This document shows, piece after piece, positions 1-8,698 of a stretch of DNA of 64,000 nt (its first letter is position 1; each line of letters begins with the position of its first letter). The position numbers were made by a program, and so were the translations under genes. The notes below the pieces were generated by a model, which searched no databases, was not told the DNA's origin, and saw nothing but the letters and a program-made list of their open reading frames with translations. Location: assembly GCA_945952465.1 (NCBI GenBank), contig CAMFIB010000001.1, positions 1,364,001 through 1,428,000 on the forward strand. Reading direction: 5' to 3'. This stretch comes from an uncultured Pseudomonadota bacterium. Lineage in GTDB: Bacteria > Pseudomonadota > Gammaproteobacteria > Burkholderiales > Burkholderiaceae_C.

Positions 1-650
1 ATGCGCTCCGCCAGCTTCAGCGTGGCCGCGTCCAGCTCGGCCGCCGGCACCGACAGGTTGGCCAGGCCCCATTCGGCCGCCTGCGAGCCGGGAATGGTGT
101 CGCCAGTGAACATCATCTGCTTGGCCCGCATCGCGCCCAAGCGGTAGGTCCACATCGCGGTGGTCGGGCAGCCCCACACGCGCGTCGGCATGTAGCCGAT
201 GCGAGCGTCGTCGGCCATCACCAGCAAGTCGCAGCAGAGCGCGATGTCGCTGCCGCCGGCCACCGCGTAGCCATGCACCTTGGCGATGGTCGGCTTGCGG
301 CAGCGCCACAGCGCCATGAAGTCCTCGGTGTGCTGCTTCATCTCGGCATAGTCCACCATCGGGTCCCACGGCGTCTTTTCCTGGCGGCAGGGGTGGTCGC
401 GCCCGGGATCGATGCCCTCGCCCTCGGCGTATTCGTTCAGGTCGTACCCCGCGCAGAAGGCCCGGCCGGCGCCCTCCACCACGATGACGTGCACCTCGTC
501 CTCCTTTTCCGCCCACTGCACCGCCTGCCGGATGTCGCCCGGCGTGCTCGACGCGATCGCGTTGAGTTTCTCGGGCCGGTTGAGCAGCAGCCGGGCGATG
601 CGCCGGTTACCAGGATCGAAGTCGATGCGGACGGTGCCGAATGCGGGCAT
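1..650 (-). CDS. Enoyl-CoA hydratase/isomerase (crotonase) family protein, 3' part outside window
   Basis: Translation of the minus strand from the ATG at 650 gives about 216 residues beginning [20 protein letters not shown] and continuing past the window edge. Crotonase landmarks are visible: [11 protein letters not shown] near the N-terminus, the first oxyanion-hole segment AFCAGYDL, and the second, [20 protein letters not shown], followed by [10 protein letters not shown]. Such enzymes hydrate or isomerise acyl-CoA thioesters in the cytoplasm. The family is clear; the substrate cannot be read from this part. An insertion between the two oxyanion segments (about residues 75-115, with [16 protein letters not shown]) is longer than in classical FadB/PaaF hydratases. 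The C-terminus is not visible. It diverges from the exopolysaccharide locus. Confidence 0.85.
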   Translation of the reverse strand, partial: MPAFGTVRIDFDPGNRRIARLLLNRPEKLNAIASSTPGDIRQAVQWAEKEDEVHVIVVEGAGRAFCAGYDLNEYAEGEGIDPGRDHPCRQEKTPWDPMVDYAEMKQHTEDFMALWRCRKPTIAKVHGYAVAGGSDIALCCDLLVMADDARIGYMPTRVWGCPTTAMWTYRLGAMRAKQMMFTGDTIPGSQAAEWGLANLSVPAAELDAATLKLAER

Positions 651-875
651 GGGTGCAGGTCTCCTGTATCTGTCGAATCAGTTTAGGTCGCCCCGCCGTG
701 TCCCGCTGTCCGTTGCAAGACATCCAACATCTGCCCGCACACGCCCCCCGCAACAGCACCCGATTCGCCGACCTGCAGTGACTAGAATGCGAGCGGCGCC
801 GCCATCCGTTCGTCACGGTTGCGGCGTATTCGCGGTGCCCGAATCCCGGTCGGACATTCAGACTCCGGAAAAGAA

Positions 876-1769
876 ATGAACGCGTCGCAATCTTCAGTAT
901 TTGCCGTAACAAGCGGCCCGGTTGATGCCTCTGGCATTCAACAACATATAGGGGGTTACGGCAGCACTTTCGGGGGGGCGTTGTCAGAGGTCCCCGATGT
1001 CACGACCGAGGCTTACGCGGCCTGCCAGGAAAGCGGCAATGCCGACAAGACGGTGCGCTACCTGTTGCCGCTGGCGCAGAAGATGGAAGCGAGCCGCATT
1101 CTTGACGTCGGATGCGGTGTGGGCGCTATGGTCCGCACCTTTCTGGATGCGGGATACGACGCGTATGGTGTCGATCTGCCAGGGCTCCACAAGCATTGGC
1201 GTCGGCTCGACATGCCCAGCGACCGGATGTTCATTGTCGACTCCGGTCATCTCCATCTGCCGTTCTCGGACGGTAGTTTTGACTTCATCTACACGCTGGG
1301 TGTCATCGAACACGTTGGCACTTCAGACGGCCATTCAGACCGCCTCCCAGACTACCAACTGCGCCGTCGCCAATGGCTCAACGAACTGTTTCGGGTGCTA
1401 CGGCCCGGCGGAGCCATGTTGATCGCCGGGCCCAACAGGAAATTTCCTGTCGACGCGGCGCACGACCTGGACTCGAAAGCGTCGGGCATCGAGCGTTGGC
1501 TGTCCCGCATTGCCAAAATTTCCATCCACAAGACGTGGGGAGAGAACTTTCTCTGGTCATATGACGATGTGCGGCAGCACCTCCGAGATCAGCCGTTCCA
1601 ACTCGAAGCGTTGCCGGTTGCAGGCTTTCTGGGCTGTTCCCGGGTACCCCGAGTGGTCCGTCCCTTGGTGCAGGCTTACGTGGACCACCTTCCAGGTCGT
1701 CTACTGGAAAGCGCCTTCAATCCCTGGGTCATGGCCATGGTTCACAAGCGGCCGGTGCCGATCGAGTGA
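876..1769 (+). CDS. Class I SAM-dependent methyltransferase, exopolysaccharide locus
   Basis: The 297-residue product has a Rossmann methyltransferase core: motif I ILDVGCGVG (about residues 75-83), an acidic end of strand 2 (YGVDL), FDFIYTLGVIEHV and the post-motif ELFRVLRPGGAMLIAGPN. These are Methyltransf_11/UbiE-type features. The start was set at ATG 876 because CCGGAAAAG lies just upstream; an in-frame ATG at 819 would add a low-complexity extension. It is the first gene of the exopolysaccharide locus and is separated by about 220 bases from the next, so it may have its own transcript. The likely role is methylation of a sugar or lipid-linked intermediate, which is inference from context. 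The substrate is unknown. Confidence 0.8.
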   Translation: MNASQSSVFAVTSGPVDASGIQQHIGGYGSTFGGALSEVPDVTTEAYAACQESGNADKTVRYLLPLAQKMEASRILDVGCGVGAMVRTFLDAGYDAYGVDLPGLHKHWRRLDMPSDRMFIVDSGHLHLPFSDGSFDFIYTLGVIEHVGTSDGHSDRLPDYQLRRRQWLNELFRVLRPGGAMLIAGPNRKFPVDAAHDLDSKASGIERWLSRIAKISIHKTWGENFLWSYDDVRQHLRDQPFQLEALPVAGFLGCSRVPRVVRPLVQAYVDHLPGRLLESAFNPWVMAMVHKRPVPIE

Positions 1770-1989
1770 GATTGCCGGGGGCTGCCATGCCCCGCCAACT
1801 TGTCGCCTCTCGATAGGCTTGATATTTGCTAACAAAAAGCAATGTCAAAGGCCATCCGCAATCCATGATTGTTACAATCGGTCACCTTCGCTCGCTCGGC
1901 AATTCGGCTAACGCCGGTAGCCAATGGCGAGGGTTCGGAAACCAGTGGGAACATCCGATGGATTGGCAGATTTATCGGGGAGCTGGCAG

Positions 1990-3624
1990 TTGAAGCGCAG
2001 GACAGTGGTGCTAGGCGGCGGTGCATCAGCGGCCCTGTGTGCGGCCACCGCTATTCGCTGCGCAAACCTGCCTGGCGCGCGCCCCCTGACCCCTCAGGAG
2101 TGGGGAGCCGACCCTCATTTCGGCGCACCGGGCGTTTTCAAGTCGACGTTGCGGATACATCCAGATCGCCCACTACTTGCCGCGAACCCGCACCTCTGTG
2201 GCACAAACATTCAGTGGGTCGATGGCGGCGACGGGCTGCTGAATGCAGAGTCCCTGGATTTCAACCCCCAAGCCCTTCGCGCAGTCGCACAACTGGCGCC
2301 GAGCATGATCCGGTACCCCGGGGGAGCGCAGGCGGACGTCTATCACTGGCGCACGGGAATCGGGCCCATCCAGGCACGTGGCTTCAGCGAACATTTTCAC
2401 CGCCGGGAAAAGCAGCAGGTGCGAATGGGAACGGCAGAGTTTTTGTCGCTCTGCCAAAGCACCGGCGCTGAACCGGTCATCACGGTGAATACCGCGACTG
2501 GCTCGGCCGCGGAAGCGGCGGAATGGCTCGAGTGGGTCAATGTGCGCGGCGTCAAATCATCGACAGGGTCCCGTCTGCCCAAAGTGAAGTTCTGGGAAAT
2601 TGGAAACGAACCCTATCTGCACGAGGCGCAGCGTCAGGAACTCTGGCAAAGCGCCGAATCTTTTGCCGGGCGTGCACAGAACTTCTTGGCTTCGATGCGT
2701 GCGGTAGATCCGTCGGTGCATTTGGGCCTTCCATTGCGCAGCGACCGGTTCAGCAGCGGCGTGCCCGGTACTCCCCTGCCTGGATTCAATGAGACGGTAT
2801 TGAGCCAGGTGTCGGAACGTTTCGATTTCGTTTCAGTCCACAACGCGTACCTGCCGCTGGCCCTGGATCGCATTCCCGATGAACAAACGCTTTATGCGTC
2901 GATGATGTCCGCGACGGAAACCGTGCGTGACGATCTAAACGCCACGCGGGCGCAGCTGGACCGACACAGTCGCTCGAGCGGACTCCCAATGGCGCTGACT
3001 GAATACAGCCCGCTGGTCGCCATCGGAACCGCGTGGGACGAGCACCTGGCGACACCTGCCGGCGCCTTGTACGTGGCTGATCTTCTTTGTTTGCTGGCCA
3101 CGCGGCAAGACATTCTCATGGCGCAACATTGGTCACTGATCGGCAACTGGTTCTTCGGGGCAGTTGACAGTGCGATGCGCCCGCGACCCGTGTTCGATGT
3201 TCTACGGGTCATGAAGGAACTGCTCAAGGGGCAGATCGTCGCAGTTGAATGCCAGACATCGCGGTCTTTCGCGGTCTCGAGAGTGGGGGTCGCCCGAGGC
3301 ACGTCCGCGGTCTCGCCGCTGACCGCGCTTGCGTCCAGAGCGAACGGGAAACTCCGAATATTGGTGATCAACAAGGCGCCTCACGCCGAGACCGAACTGG
3401 TGATCGAAACCGGTGAATCCAACCCTTCGCGGGTCGATGTCAGGAGGCTAGCCGCACGCGCGGCGTTCGCTACCCAATCGCAACAAGGTCTGGAAGCCTG
3501 GTTGCCGCAACCCGAGCCAGCGCCAGAAGTGACCTTCGGTTCGACCACGCTCAAGGTGCACCTGCCACCCGTTTCCCTGACCCTGCTGACGGTGCCCGAA
3601 ACCACGGGGAGGACAACGGTTTGA
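1990..3624 (+). CDS. Secreted glycoside hydrolase-like protein (clan GH-A TIM barrel, arabinofuranosidase-like)
   Basis: The product has a twin-arginine-like N-terminus (KRRTVVLGGGASAALCAAT) and then a TIM-barrel glycosidase pattern: GTNIQWVDGG, IRYPGG, FWEIGNEPYL with the presumed acid/base Glu after Asn, and LTEYSP with a presumed nucleophile Glu about 130 residues later. This arrangement is seen in GH39/GH51-like clan A enzymes. The C-terminal 150 residues look like a beta-sandwich, as in arabinofuranosidases. I chose TTG 1990, 7 bases after GGGGAG; ATG 1924 in the same frame would add 22 residues before the signal. The 3' end overlaps the next gene (TTGA). It may trim or release the polymer. 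Sugar specificity is not inferable. Confidence 0.7.
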   Translation: MKRRTVVLGGGASAALCAATAIRCANLPGARPLTPQEWGADPHFGAPGVFKSTLRIHPDRPLLAANPHLCGTNIQWVDGGDGLLNAESLDFNPQALRAVAQLAPSMIRYPGGAQADVYHWRTGIGPIQARGFSEHFHRREKQQVRMGTAEFLSLCQSTGAEPVITVNTATGSAAEAAEWLEWVNVRGVKSSTGSRLPKVKFWEIGNEPYLHEAQRQELWQSAESFAGRAQNFLASMRAVDPSVHLGLPLRSDRFSSGVPGTPLPGFNETVLSQVSERFDFVSVHNAYLPLALDRIPDEQTLYASMMSATETVRDDLNATRAQLDRHSRSSGLPMALTEYSPLVAIGTAWDEHLATPAGALYVADLLCLLATRQDILMAQHWSLIGNWFFGAVDSAMRPRPVFDVLRVMKELLKGQIVAVECQTSRSFAVSRVGVARGTSAVSPLTALASRANGKLRILVINKAPHAETELVIETGESNPSRVDVRRLAARAAFATQSQQGLEAWLPQPEPAPEVTFGSTTLKVHLPPVSLTLLTVPETTGRTTV

Positions 3625-5501
3625 GCAGCGCATTGTCACGCGCGCAGGAACTCGTGAGCCTGTGGTTGGGCGGACTCGGCAGAGCACGCGTCCTAGAAGC
3701 GGGCTGTGGATCGACCAGCCACCTGGTGTTGCCGACAACGCACCAATTGGTAGGAATCGACATCTCTCAGCGTCAACTCGACAACCACAGGGGGCTGCAC
3801 GAGAAAATCCTTGGGAACCTGGAAACCCATCGGTGGACGCGCGGAGAGTTCGATCTCGTGGTGTGCTGGGATGTGATCGAGCACTTGAATCACCCCACGA
3901 AGGCACTGAACAACCTTTTCGAGGCAGTCGGCACGGGCGGCCTGCTGGTGCTCGCGTTCCCCAATATCTGGTCACTCAAAGGCTTGGTCACCAAGCTCAC
4001 CCCGTTCTGGTTCCACGCCTGGTTTTATAGGCACATCATTGGGGATCGACGTCCGTGTACCGAGCTTGACCAGTTTCCGACACCGTTTCGGATGGAAATT
4101 GCACCTCGACAGGTTCTTGCCAGCGCGCGACGGGCGGGTTTGGAACCCGTTCAAAACGAGTGTTACGAAGGACCCGTGCAAACGCATTTGCGGCAGCGAA
4201 GCCGACTGGCTCGCATTGCTCTCAATGTGGTCGGCCTGGGTTCACGCATCCTGTCGATCAACCAACTTGATCTGACGCGCTCCGACTGCATGCTGGTACT
4301 TCGGCGGCCAGGCTCCACGGGTTCACGGGCCGACGAAGCTTTCGCCAGCAAGCCTGACGCTCGCCGCCTGTCCATTCTCGGCTCGCGTGGAATTCCCGCC
4401 CGCCATGGCGGCTTTGAAACCTTCGCCGAACGGCTCGCACTGCACATGGCAAGCCGAGGCTGGAGCGTTACCGTCTATTGCCAAGAACCGACGGGCGAAA
4501 TTCGCAAGGAAACAGCTTGGCGAGGGATCCGACGCGTGCACATTCCGCAAGTCGTCAACGGGCCGGCCGGCACCGTGATCTTCGACTGGCAGGCGGTCCG
4601 CCATGCCGCCGCCGAGAGGCCGCTGATCCTGACTCTGGGCTACAACACGGCAGTATTGCTGGCCATTTTCCGTCGTCTCGGCATCACAAACTTGATCAAT
4701 ATGGATGGCATCGAGTGGCAACGCCGCAAGTGGGGCCTCGTGGCACGAGGGTGGTTGCGGTTCAACGAACGGATTTCTCACTGGTTTGCAGATCATCTCA
4801 TTGCCGACAATCCAGAAATCAAGCATCACCTCCTGAAGTGGGTGCCTGAGGCGCGTATTTCGATGATCCCCTATGGGGCGCCAGCGGTGTTCGCTGGAGC
4901 GCCGGATGTGCTGGCTCGTTATGGCCTGACAGCGGGAAAGTATGCGCTGGTGGTTGCCCGCCCGGAGCCTGAGAATTCGATTCTAGAAATCGTTGAAGCC
5001 TTCAAGGCACGTCCCCGTGGCATGCCATTGATCATTTTGGGTACTTACCATCCACGCAAATTGCCCTATCACCGAAGAGTGTTGGCACTTGCGGCTTCCT
5101 GCCCCGACATACGCTTTCTCGGCGGTATCTATGAGGAGGACGCCATGCAGTCTCTCCGATCGCACGCCGCACTTTATATTCACGGGCATCAGGTTGGCGG
5201 CACCAATCCATCGCTGGTCGAAGCGCTTGGAGCCGGCACACCCTGCCTCGCTCACGACAATGCCTTCAACCGCTGGGTAGCAGGTGATGCCGCCGCCTAC
5301 TTCAATAGTGCATCGCACTGCGCAGACCTCTTGGATGAGCTCCTGAAGGATGTGCGCCGACGAGAGGTCATGGGAGCGAATGCAAGAACCATTCACCGTG
5401 AGCGCTTTCAATGGGACACCGTTTTATCTGCCTATGAAACGCTTATTTCCACCTGGGCCGGCGAAGCCGCCATCAATCTCACCGGAAAAAGGGGCGTCTG
5501 A
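3621..5501 (+). CDS. Methyltransferase–glycosyltransferase fusion (DUF1972/GT4, rhamnosyltransferase-like)
   Basis: The 626-residue protein has two enzymes in one chain. Residues 1-230 are a class I methyltransferase (VLEAGCGSTSHLV, VGIDIS, FDLVVCWDVIEHL, GGLLVLAFPN). Residues about 250-615 are a GT-B glycosyltransferase starting with the DUF1972 signature ILGSRGIPARHGGFETFAE and ending with the GT4 donor-site region GTNPSLVEALGAGTPCLAHDN. DUF1972 proteins are associated with beta-1,4-rhamnosyltransferases, and a methyltransferase–rhamnosyltransferase fusion is known in WsaE of Geobacillus; I infer a similar add-and-methylate or cap function. The start TTG 3621 overlaps the previous stop (TTGA) and follows GGGGAGGA by 8 bases. 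A 7-base gap separates it from the next gene. Confidence 0.82.
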   Translation: MSSALSRAQELVSLWLGGLGRARVLEAGCGSTSHLVLPTTHQLVGIDISQRQLDNHRGLHEKILGNLETHRWTRGEFDLVVCWDVIEHLNHPTKALNNLFEAVGTGGLLVLAFPNIWSLKGLVTKLTPFWFHAWFYRHIIGDRRPCTELDQFPTPFRMEIAPRQVLASARRAGLEPVQNECYEGPVQTHLRQRSRLARIALNVVGLGSRILSINQLDLTRSDCMLVLRRPGSTGSRADEAFASKPDARRLSILGSRGIPARHGGFETFAERLALHMASRGWSVTVYCQEPTGEIRKETAWRGIRRVHIPQVVNGPAGTVIFDWQAVRHAAAERPLILTLGYNTAVLLAIFRRLGITNLINMDGIEWQRRKWGLVARGWLRFNERISHWFADHLIADNPEIKHHLLKWVPEARISMIPYGAPAVFAGAPDVLARYGLTAGKYALVVARPEPENSILEIVEAFKARPRGMPLIILGTYHPRKLPYHRRVLALAASCPDIRFLGGIYEEDAMQSLRSHAALYIHGHQVGGTNPSLVEALGAGTPCLAHDNAFNRWVAGDAAAYFNSASHCADLLDELLKDVRRREVMGANARTIHRERFQWDTVLSAYETLISTWAGEAAINLTGKRGV

Positions 5502-5508
5502 ACATCCC

Positions 5509-6612
5509 ATGGAAAACGTATTCACTGTGACTGCAATGACCAGTCTTACCCGATGGATCGGAGCGGCGATGGTGCTCGCGCTCTCCAGTGGCTGCGCCGC
5601 ACCGCCGCCAGAGTCGATAACACGCAGCGAACCAATCGTGGCGGTGGCGCCATCGGCAGCGGCCTCGGCGCCATCGCTCATCCCAACAGGCAAGCCATTC
5701 ACCCGCCCGACCTATCTGCTGAACGCAGGCGACGAAATCGAGATCCGTTTTTCGGGGCGGTCTGATCTGAACCAGATTGTGCGCGTTGGGCCGGATGGCC
5801 GGGTCACACTGCCCTCTCCACTAAGACCGATCACGGTGCTCGGACTCAGCATGGATGAAGTCGACAAAGCGCTCGCGGGCGCCATCCACGAGATGACCGC
5901 CGGCAGCGACGGCAAGGTTGAGTATTTGCTGCTTGAAGGTGACGAGATAGACATCCGGTTCACCACCAATACGTCACTGAATCAATCCGCTCGTGTGCGG
6001 CCCGACGGATATGTGTCGCTGCCCATCATCAAGGCGGTCAAGGCTGCTGGCCGGACAACGGATGATCTGGAGCGGGAATTGATCCAGCGCTATTCAGAAT
6101 ATGTCCGCCAATCCGATCTGACGGTCGTATTGCGGAATTTTGACGCCACACGGGCCCGCATCCTTGTCAACGGCGTCCTCATGCCGCCAGGCTTGCAGGA
6201 CTCTCATCCATCGGCTTCCCTTCGCAACTTCTCGGCCCCTCAAATCTTCATCGCGGGCGAAGTCCCGAAACCGGGCATCCTGGCTTATCGGAACGGTCTG
6301 ACCTTGCTCCAGGCGATCATCGAGGCAGGTGGCACCAAGGCGACCAGCGAGATGAGGAGCGTGGTCGTGCTTCGGAAATCGGATCGGGACGAATCCATGG
6401 TGATTCGTCGCAATTTGTTGGCCGACCTGACGTCGGCCGAAACGCACGATATAGAACTCAACCCGTCAGACATCGTCATCGTGCCAAAAACCTCGATCGC
6501 AGGGGTTAACGAGTTGGTCGACCAATATGTTTATCAACTCATCGCTCCACTCAAAAACAGTTCCTTCGGATTCATCTACAACCTTCGCAGCACGACGGTG
6601 ACCTATCCATGA
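5509..6612 (+). CDS. Outer-membrane polysaccharide export lipoprotein (Wza/KpsD family)
   Basis: The N-terminus (TRWIGAAMVLALSSGCAAPPP) is a lipoprotein-type signal with Cys after SSG. The mature part carries two copies of the Poly_export unit: LLNAGDEIEIRFSG…VGPDGRVTLP and LLLEGDEIDIRFTT…VRPDGYVSLP. A single SLBB-like segment follows (IFIAGEVPKPGILAYRNGLTLLQAIIEAGG) and then a short C-terminus. Wza-type proteins form the outer-membrane exit channel for capsular or exopolysaccharide. The start is ATG 5509, with ATG 5536 in frame as an alternative. It overlaps the co-polymerase gene by ATGA at 6609-6612. The doubled N-terminal unit is unusual compared with E. coli Wza. Confidence 0.85.
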   Translation: MENVFTVTAMTSLTRWIGAAMVLALSSGCAAPPPESITRSEPIVAVAPSAAASAPSLIPTGKPFTRPTYLLNAGDEIEIRFSGRSDLNQIVRVGPDGRVTLPSPLRPITVLGLSMDEVDKALAGAIHEMTAGSDGKVEYLLLEGDEIDIRFTTNTSLNQSARVRPDGYVSLPIIKAVKAAGRTTDDLERELIQRYSEYVRQSDLTVVLRNFDATRARILVNGVLMPPGLQDSHPSASLRNFSAPQIFIAGEVPKPGILAYRNGLTLLQAIIEAGGTKATSEMRSVVVLRKSDRDESMVIRRNLLADLTSAETHDIELNPSDIVIVPKTSIAGVNELVDQYVYQLIAPLKNSSFGFIYNLRSTTVTYP

Positions 6613-8045
6613 CACCTGCCAACCAATGTCCGCCAATCGACGCTCAGGGCAAGGCCGCTTTTCACCTGTTTGCGGGTACCGGATCGCCGTCTCCAGAGCC
6701 ATCCCGTGGCTTGTCATGGCTGTTCTACAACCACTACTTGACCATTCTGATCGTCTGGGCGACTCTGACCACACTTGCGATCCTGGCGCTATGGACATTC
6801 CCGTCGTCCTATGTCGCGGATGCAAAGCTTCTTGTTCGTACGGAACAGCAGGGACGGCCTTCATTGCTGTCGGGAGTGGCTGCCTATAAAGAATCCCAAA
6901 TTTCCGACACGTCGAGCCGGCGGCTGGAAACGGAGATGGAACTTATCACGTCGAAACCTCTGATCGAGAAAGTGGTCCAGCGTCATGACTTGACCGACGA
7001 TCAGATGTATCACCCACCTTTGGAGTTCTTCGTGACACCGATCGTGGACTTCGTGAACCGGCATAAATGGTGGGGTGTCCGAAAACCTCCGGAGGATCGC
7101 AACGCACTGACCAAGGTTGCGTCGACCCTACAAAAAAACATCGTGGTTCAACCGGCGAAAAGTCGCAGTGGCGAATCCAGCCCCAACGTCATTGAGGTTC
7201 ATGTCCGTACCAGTGACCCCCTGATTTCGGCCGAAGCTCTGAACGAATTGTTGAGCCAGTACCGACAATTCGCCCTTAGCCTTGACCAATCGGACGCGGA
7301 ACAGGCGTACCGGGACATCGCAGCCCAGAGCCTCAAGGCGGAAGAGCGCCTGAAATTGGCCCAGCGCCGAGTCGAAGCCCTGCTGTCTGCCACATCTGCG
7401 GTCAACACCTCGACGATGGGCAGAAGCCCACGTTCGGCCAGCATCGACCCCGCCGCTACCGCTGCGCCCTCACAGGGTGCCGGACCACTTCCCGAAACCA
7501 CCGCCGGGCAGTTACGCCAGCGGTTGACTCAACTCGAGTTGGAATTGATAGAGCAGGAGCAAATCTTCACGCCCAAGATGGCATCGGTGATTACGCTCAA
7601 GGCCAACATTTCAGATGTACGGGCCAAGCTCATGCGCGAATTGGAAAAGTCTGCGCGCGAGGGCAATCAACTGACGACCGCTCAACGCGAACTGACACTG
7701 GCCGAGAACAGCTATTTCGAACTGGAGAGGAAACTCACGCAGATTGGCGTGCTCTTGAAATTGAAGCCGGAAGAAGATTCCACCCGGCTGGTGGTAGAGG
7801 CCGCACAAGCGCCCTCCAGCTCAGAATGGAAAAAGGTGGTTCTGCTGGGTGTTCTTTGCGTAATTGGTGCCTTCTTGCTGGGGCTACTCGCGGCCGGCAC
7901 GCTGGAGTTGCTGGATCACCGACTGCGAAACGAGTTCGAAGTCGGCCGCTATCTGGGCTTGCCTGTTCTAGGCTCTCTGGACATCATCCCTTCCGAGCAT
8001 CTCGCGGCCATTCGAGGCGATTGCACCAACTGCTCCACGTCATGA
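6609..8045 (+). CDS. Polysaccharide co-polymerase / chain-length determinant (Wzz–GumC family)
   Basis: The 478-residue inner-membrane protein shows the PCP architecture: cytoplasmic N-terminus, TM1 (HYLTILIVWATLTTLAILALW), a large periplasmic region with a Wzz-like start (YVADAKLLVRTEQQGRP) and long coiled-coil helices (about residues 225-385), and TM2 (VVLLGVLCVIGAFLLGLLAAG) followed by the cytoplasmic ELLDHRLRNEFEVGRYLGLPVLGSL. No kinase domain is fused; the ATPase is the next gene. Such proteins set chain length together with Wzy and connect to the outer-membrane channel. ATGA overlaps link it on both sides. In the periplasmic loop a Pro/Ser/Ala-rich segment (about residues 265-300) interrupts the helices. 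Confidence 0.87.
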   Translation: MTPANQCPPIDAQGKAAFHLFAGTGSPSPEPSRGLSWLFYNHYLTILIVWATLTTLAILALWTFPSSYVADAKLLVRTEQQGRPSLLSGVAAYKESQISDTSSRRLETEMELITSKPLIEKVVQRHDLTDDQMYHPPLEFFVTPIVDFVNRHKWWGVRKPPEDRNALTKVASTLQKNIVVQPAKSRSGESSPNVIEVHVRTSDPLISAEALNELLSQYRQFALSLDQSDAEQAYRDIAAQSLKAEERLKLAQRRVEALLSATSAVNTSTMGRSPRSASIDPAATAAPSQGAGPLPETTAGQLRQRLTQLELELIEQEQIFTPKMASVITLKANISDVRAKLMRELEKSAREGNQLTTAQRELTLAENSYFELERKLTQIGVLLKLKPEEDSTRLVVEAAQAPSSSEWKKVVLLGVLCVIGAFLLGLLAAGTLELLDHRLRNEFEVGRYLGLPVLGSLDIIPSEHLAAIRGDCTNCSTS

Positions 8046-8698
8046 ACCTACGCAATACATACGGCCTCGGTAAACACCAACGTGCCAGCTCCTCGGTTGG
8101 CCCCGTGCAACATCTCAGCGCTCGGATGGATGAGTTAGCGAGCAGGATCCTGTCTCGCTGCCCTGTCTTGGAGGGCAGGGTTCCTTTGATTCTCATAACC
8201 AGCGCCAATCCAGACGAGGGGAAAACGACCATCGCCGCAGCTTTAGGCCAAAGCATGGCCAGGCTCTCGGCTACGCCGGTGCTGTTGACAGATGCCAACG
8301 CCTACGCACCAAGGCTTCGTCAGCTTTTCGGTATCGATCCGGGTCACGGCATCAGTGATTTCTTACGAGGACATCTCCCACTGAAAGAAGTGGCGTTAGC
8401 GGCACCCGGTTCGAATCTGCGAATCGCTCCCATTGGTCGATCTCCTGATCCAGCCCTTATGCTGAACGGCGAGTCGATGGATCGGCTGCGCCTCGCCGCC
8501 AGCGAGTTTCGATGCTTACTCTTAGATGGCGGCAGCGTCGAATATGGAGGCAGGGGAATTGGGGCCCATGTCGACGGCGTGGTGATGGTGGTTGACGCGT
8601 CCTGCACAAAGCGTGAACAAGCACAGCAGGCATTGAGCGCGATGAACCTTCCGCCGGAACGGTATATCGGCGTCATCCTGAATAAGCGGCGTCCATGA
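8042..8698 (+). CDS. CpsD/CapB-type tyrosine-kinase-like ATPase, no tyrosine tail
   Basis: The 218-residue protein has the BY-kinase/ParA-like fold: Walker A ITSANPDEGKTTIAA (about residues 52-66), Walker A' VLLTDAN and a Walker B-like CLLLDGG. In exopolysaccharide systems this cytoplasmic ATPase works with the co-polymerase encoded just upstream (ATGA overlap 8042-8045). The C-terminus ends IGVILNKRRP and has no tyrosine cluster, so autophosphorylation of the usual kind is doubtful. Several other family features are weak: Walker A' and B are shortened, and the catalytic Asp of Walker B is followed by Gly-Gly. It may be an ATP-dependent assembly regulator rather than an active kinase. Confidence 0.78.
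   Translation: MNLRNTYGLGKHQRASSSVGPVQHLSARMDELASRILSRCPVLEGRVPLILITSANPDEGKTTIAAALGQSMARLSATPVLLTDANAYAPRLRQLFGIDPGHGISDFLRGHLPLKEVALAAPGSNLRIAPIGRSPDPALMLNGESMDRLRLAASEFRCLLLDGGSVEYGGRGIGAHVDGVVMVVDASCTKREQAQQALSAMNLPPERYIGVILNKRRP

Noticed and set aside
783-788. TAGAAT as -10 box for the exopolysaccharide operon
   Set aside because: No -35 at 16-18 bases upstream; only a single matching hexamer.
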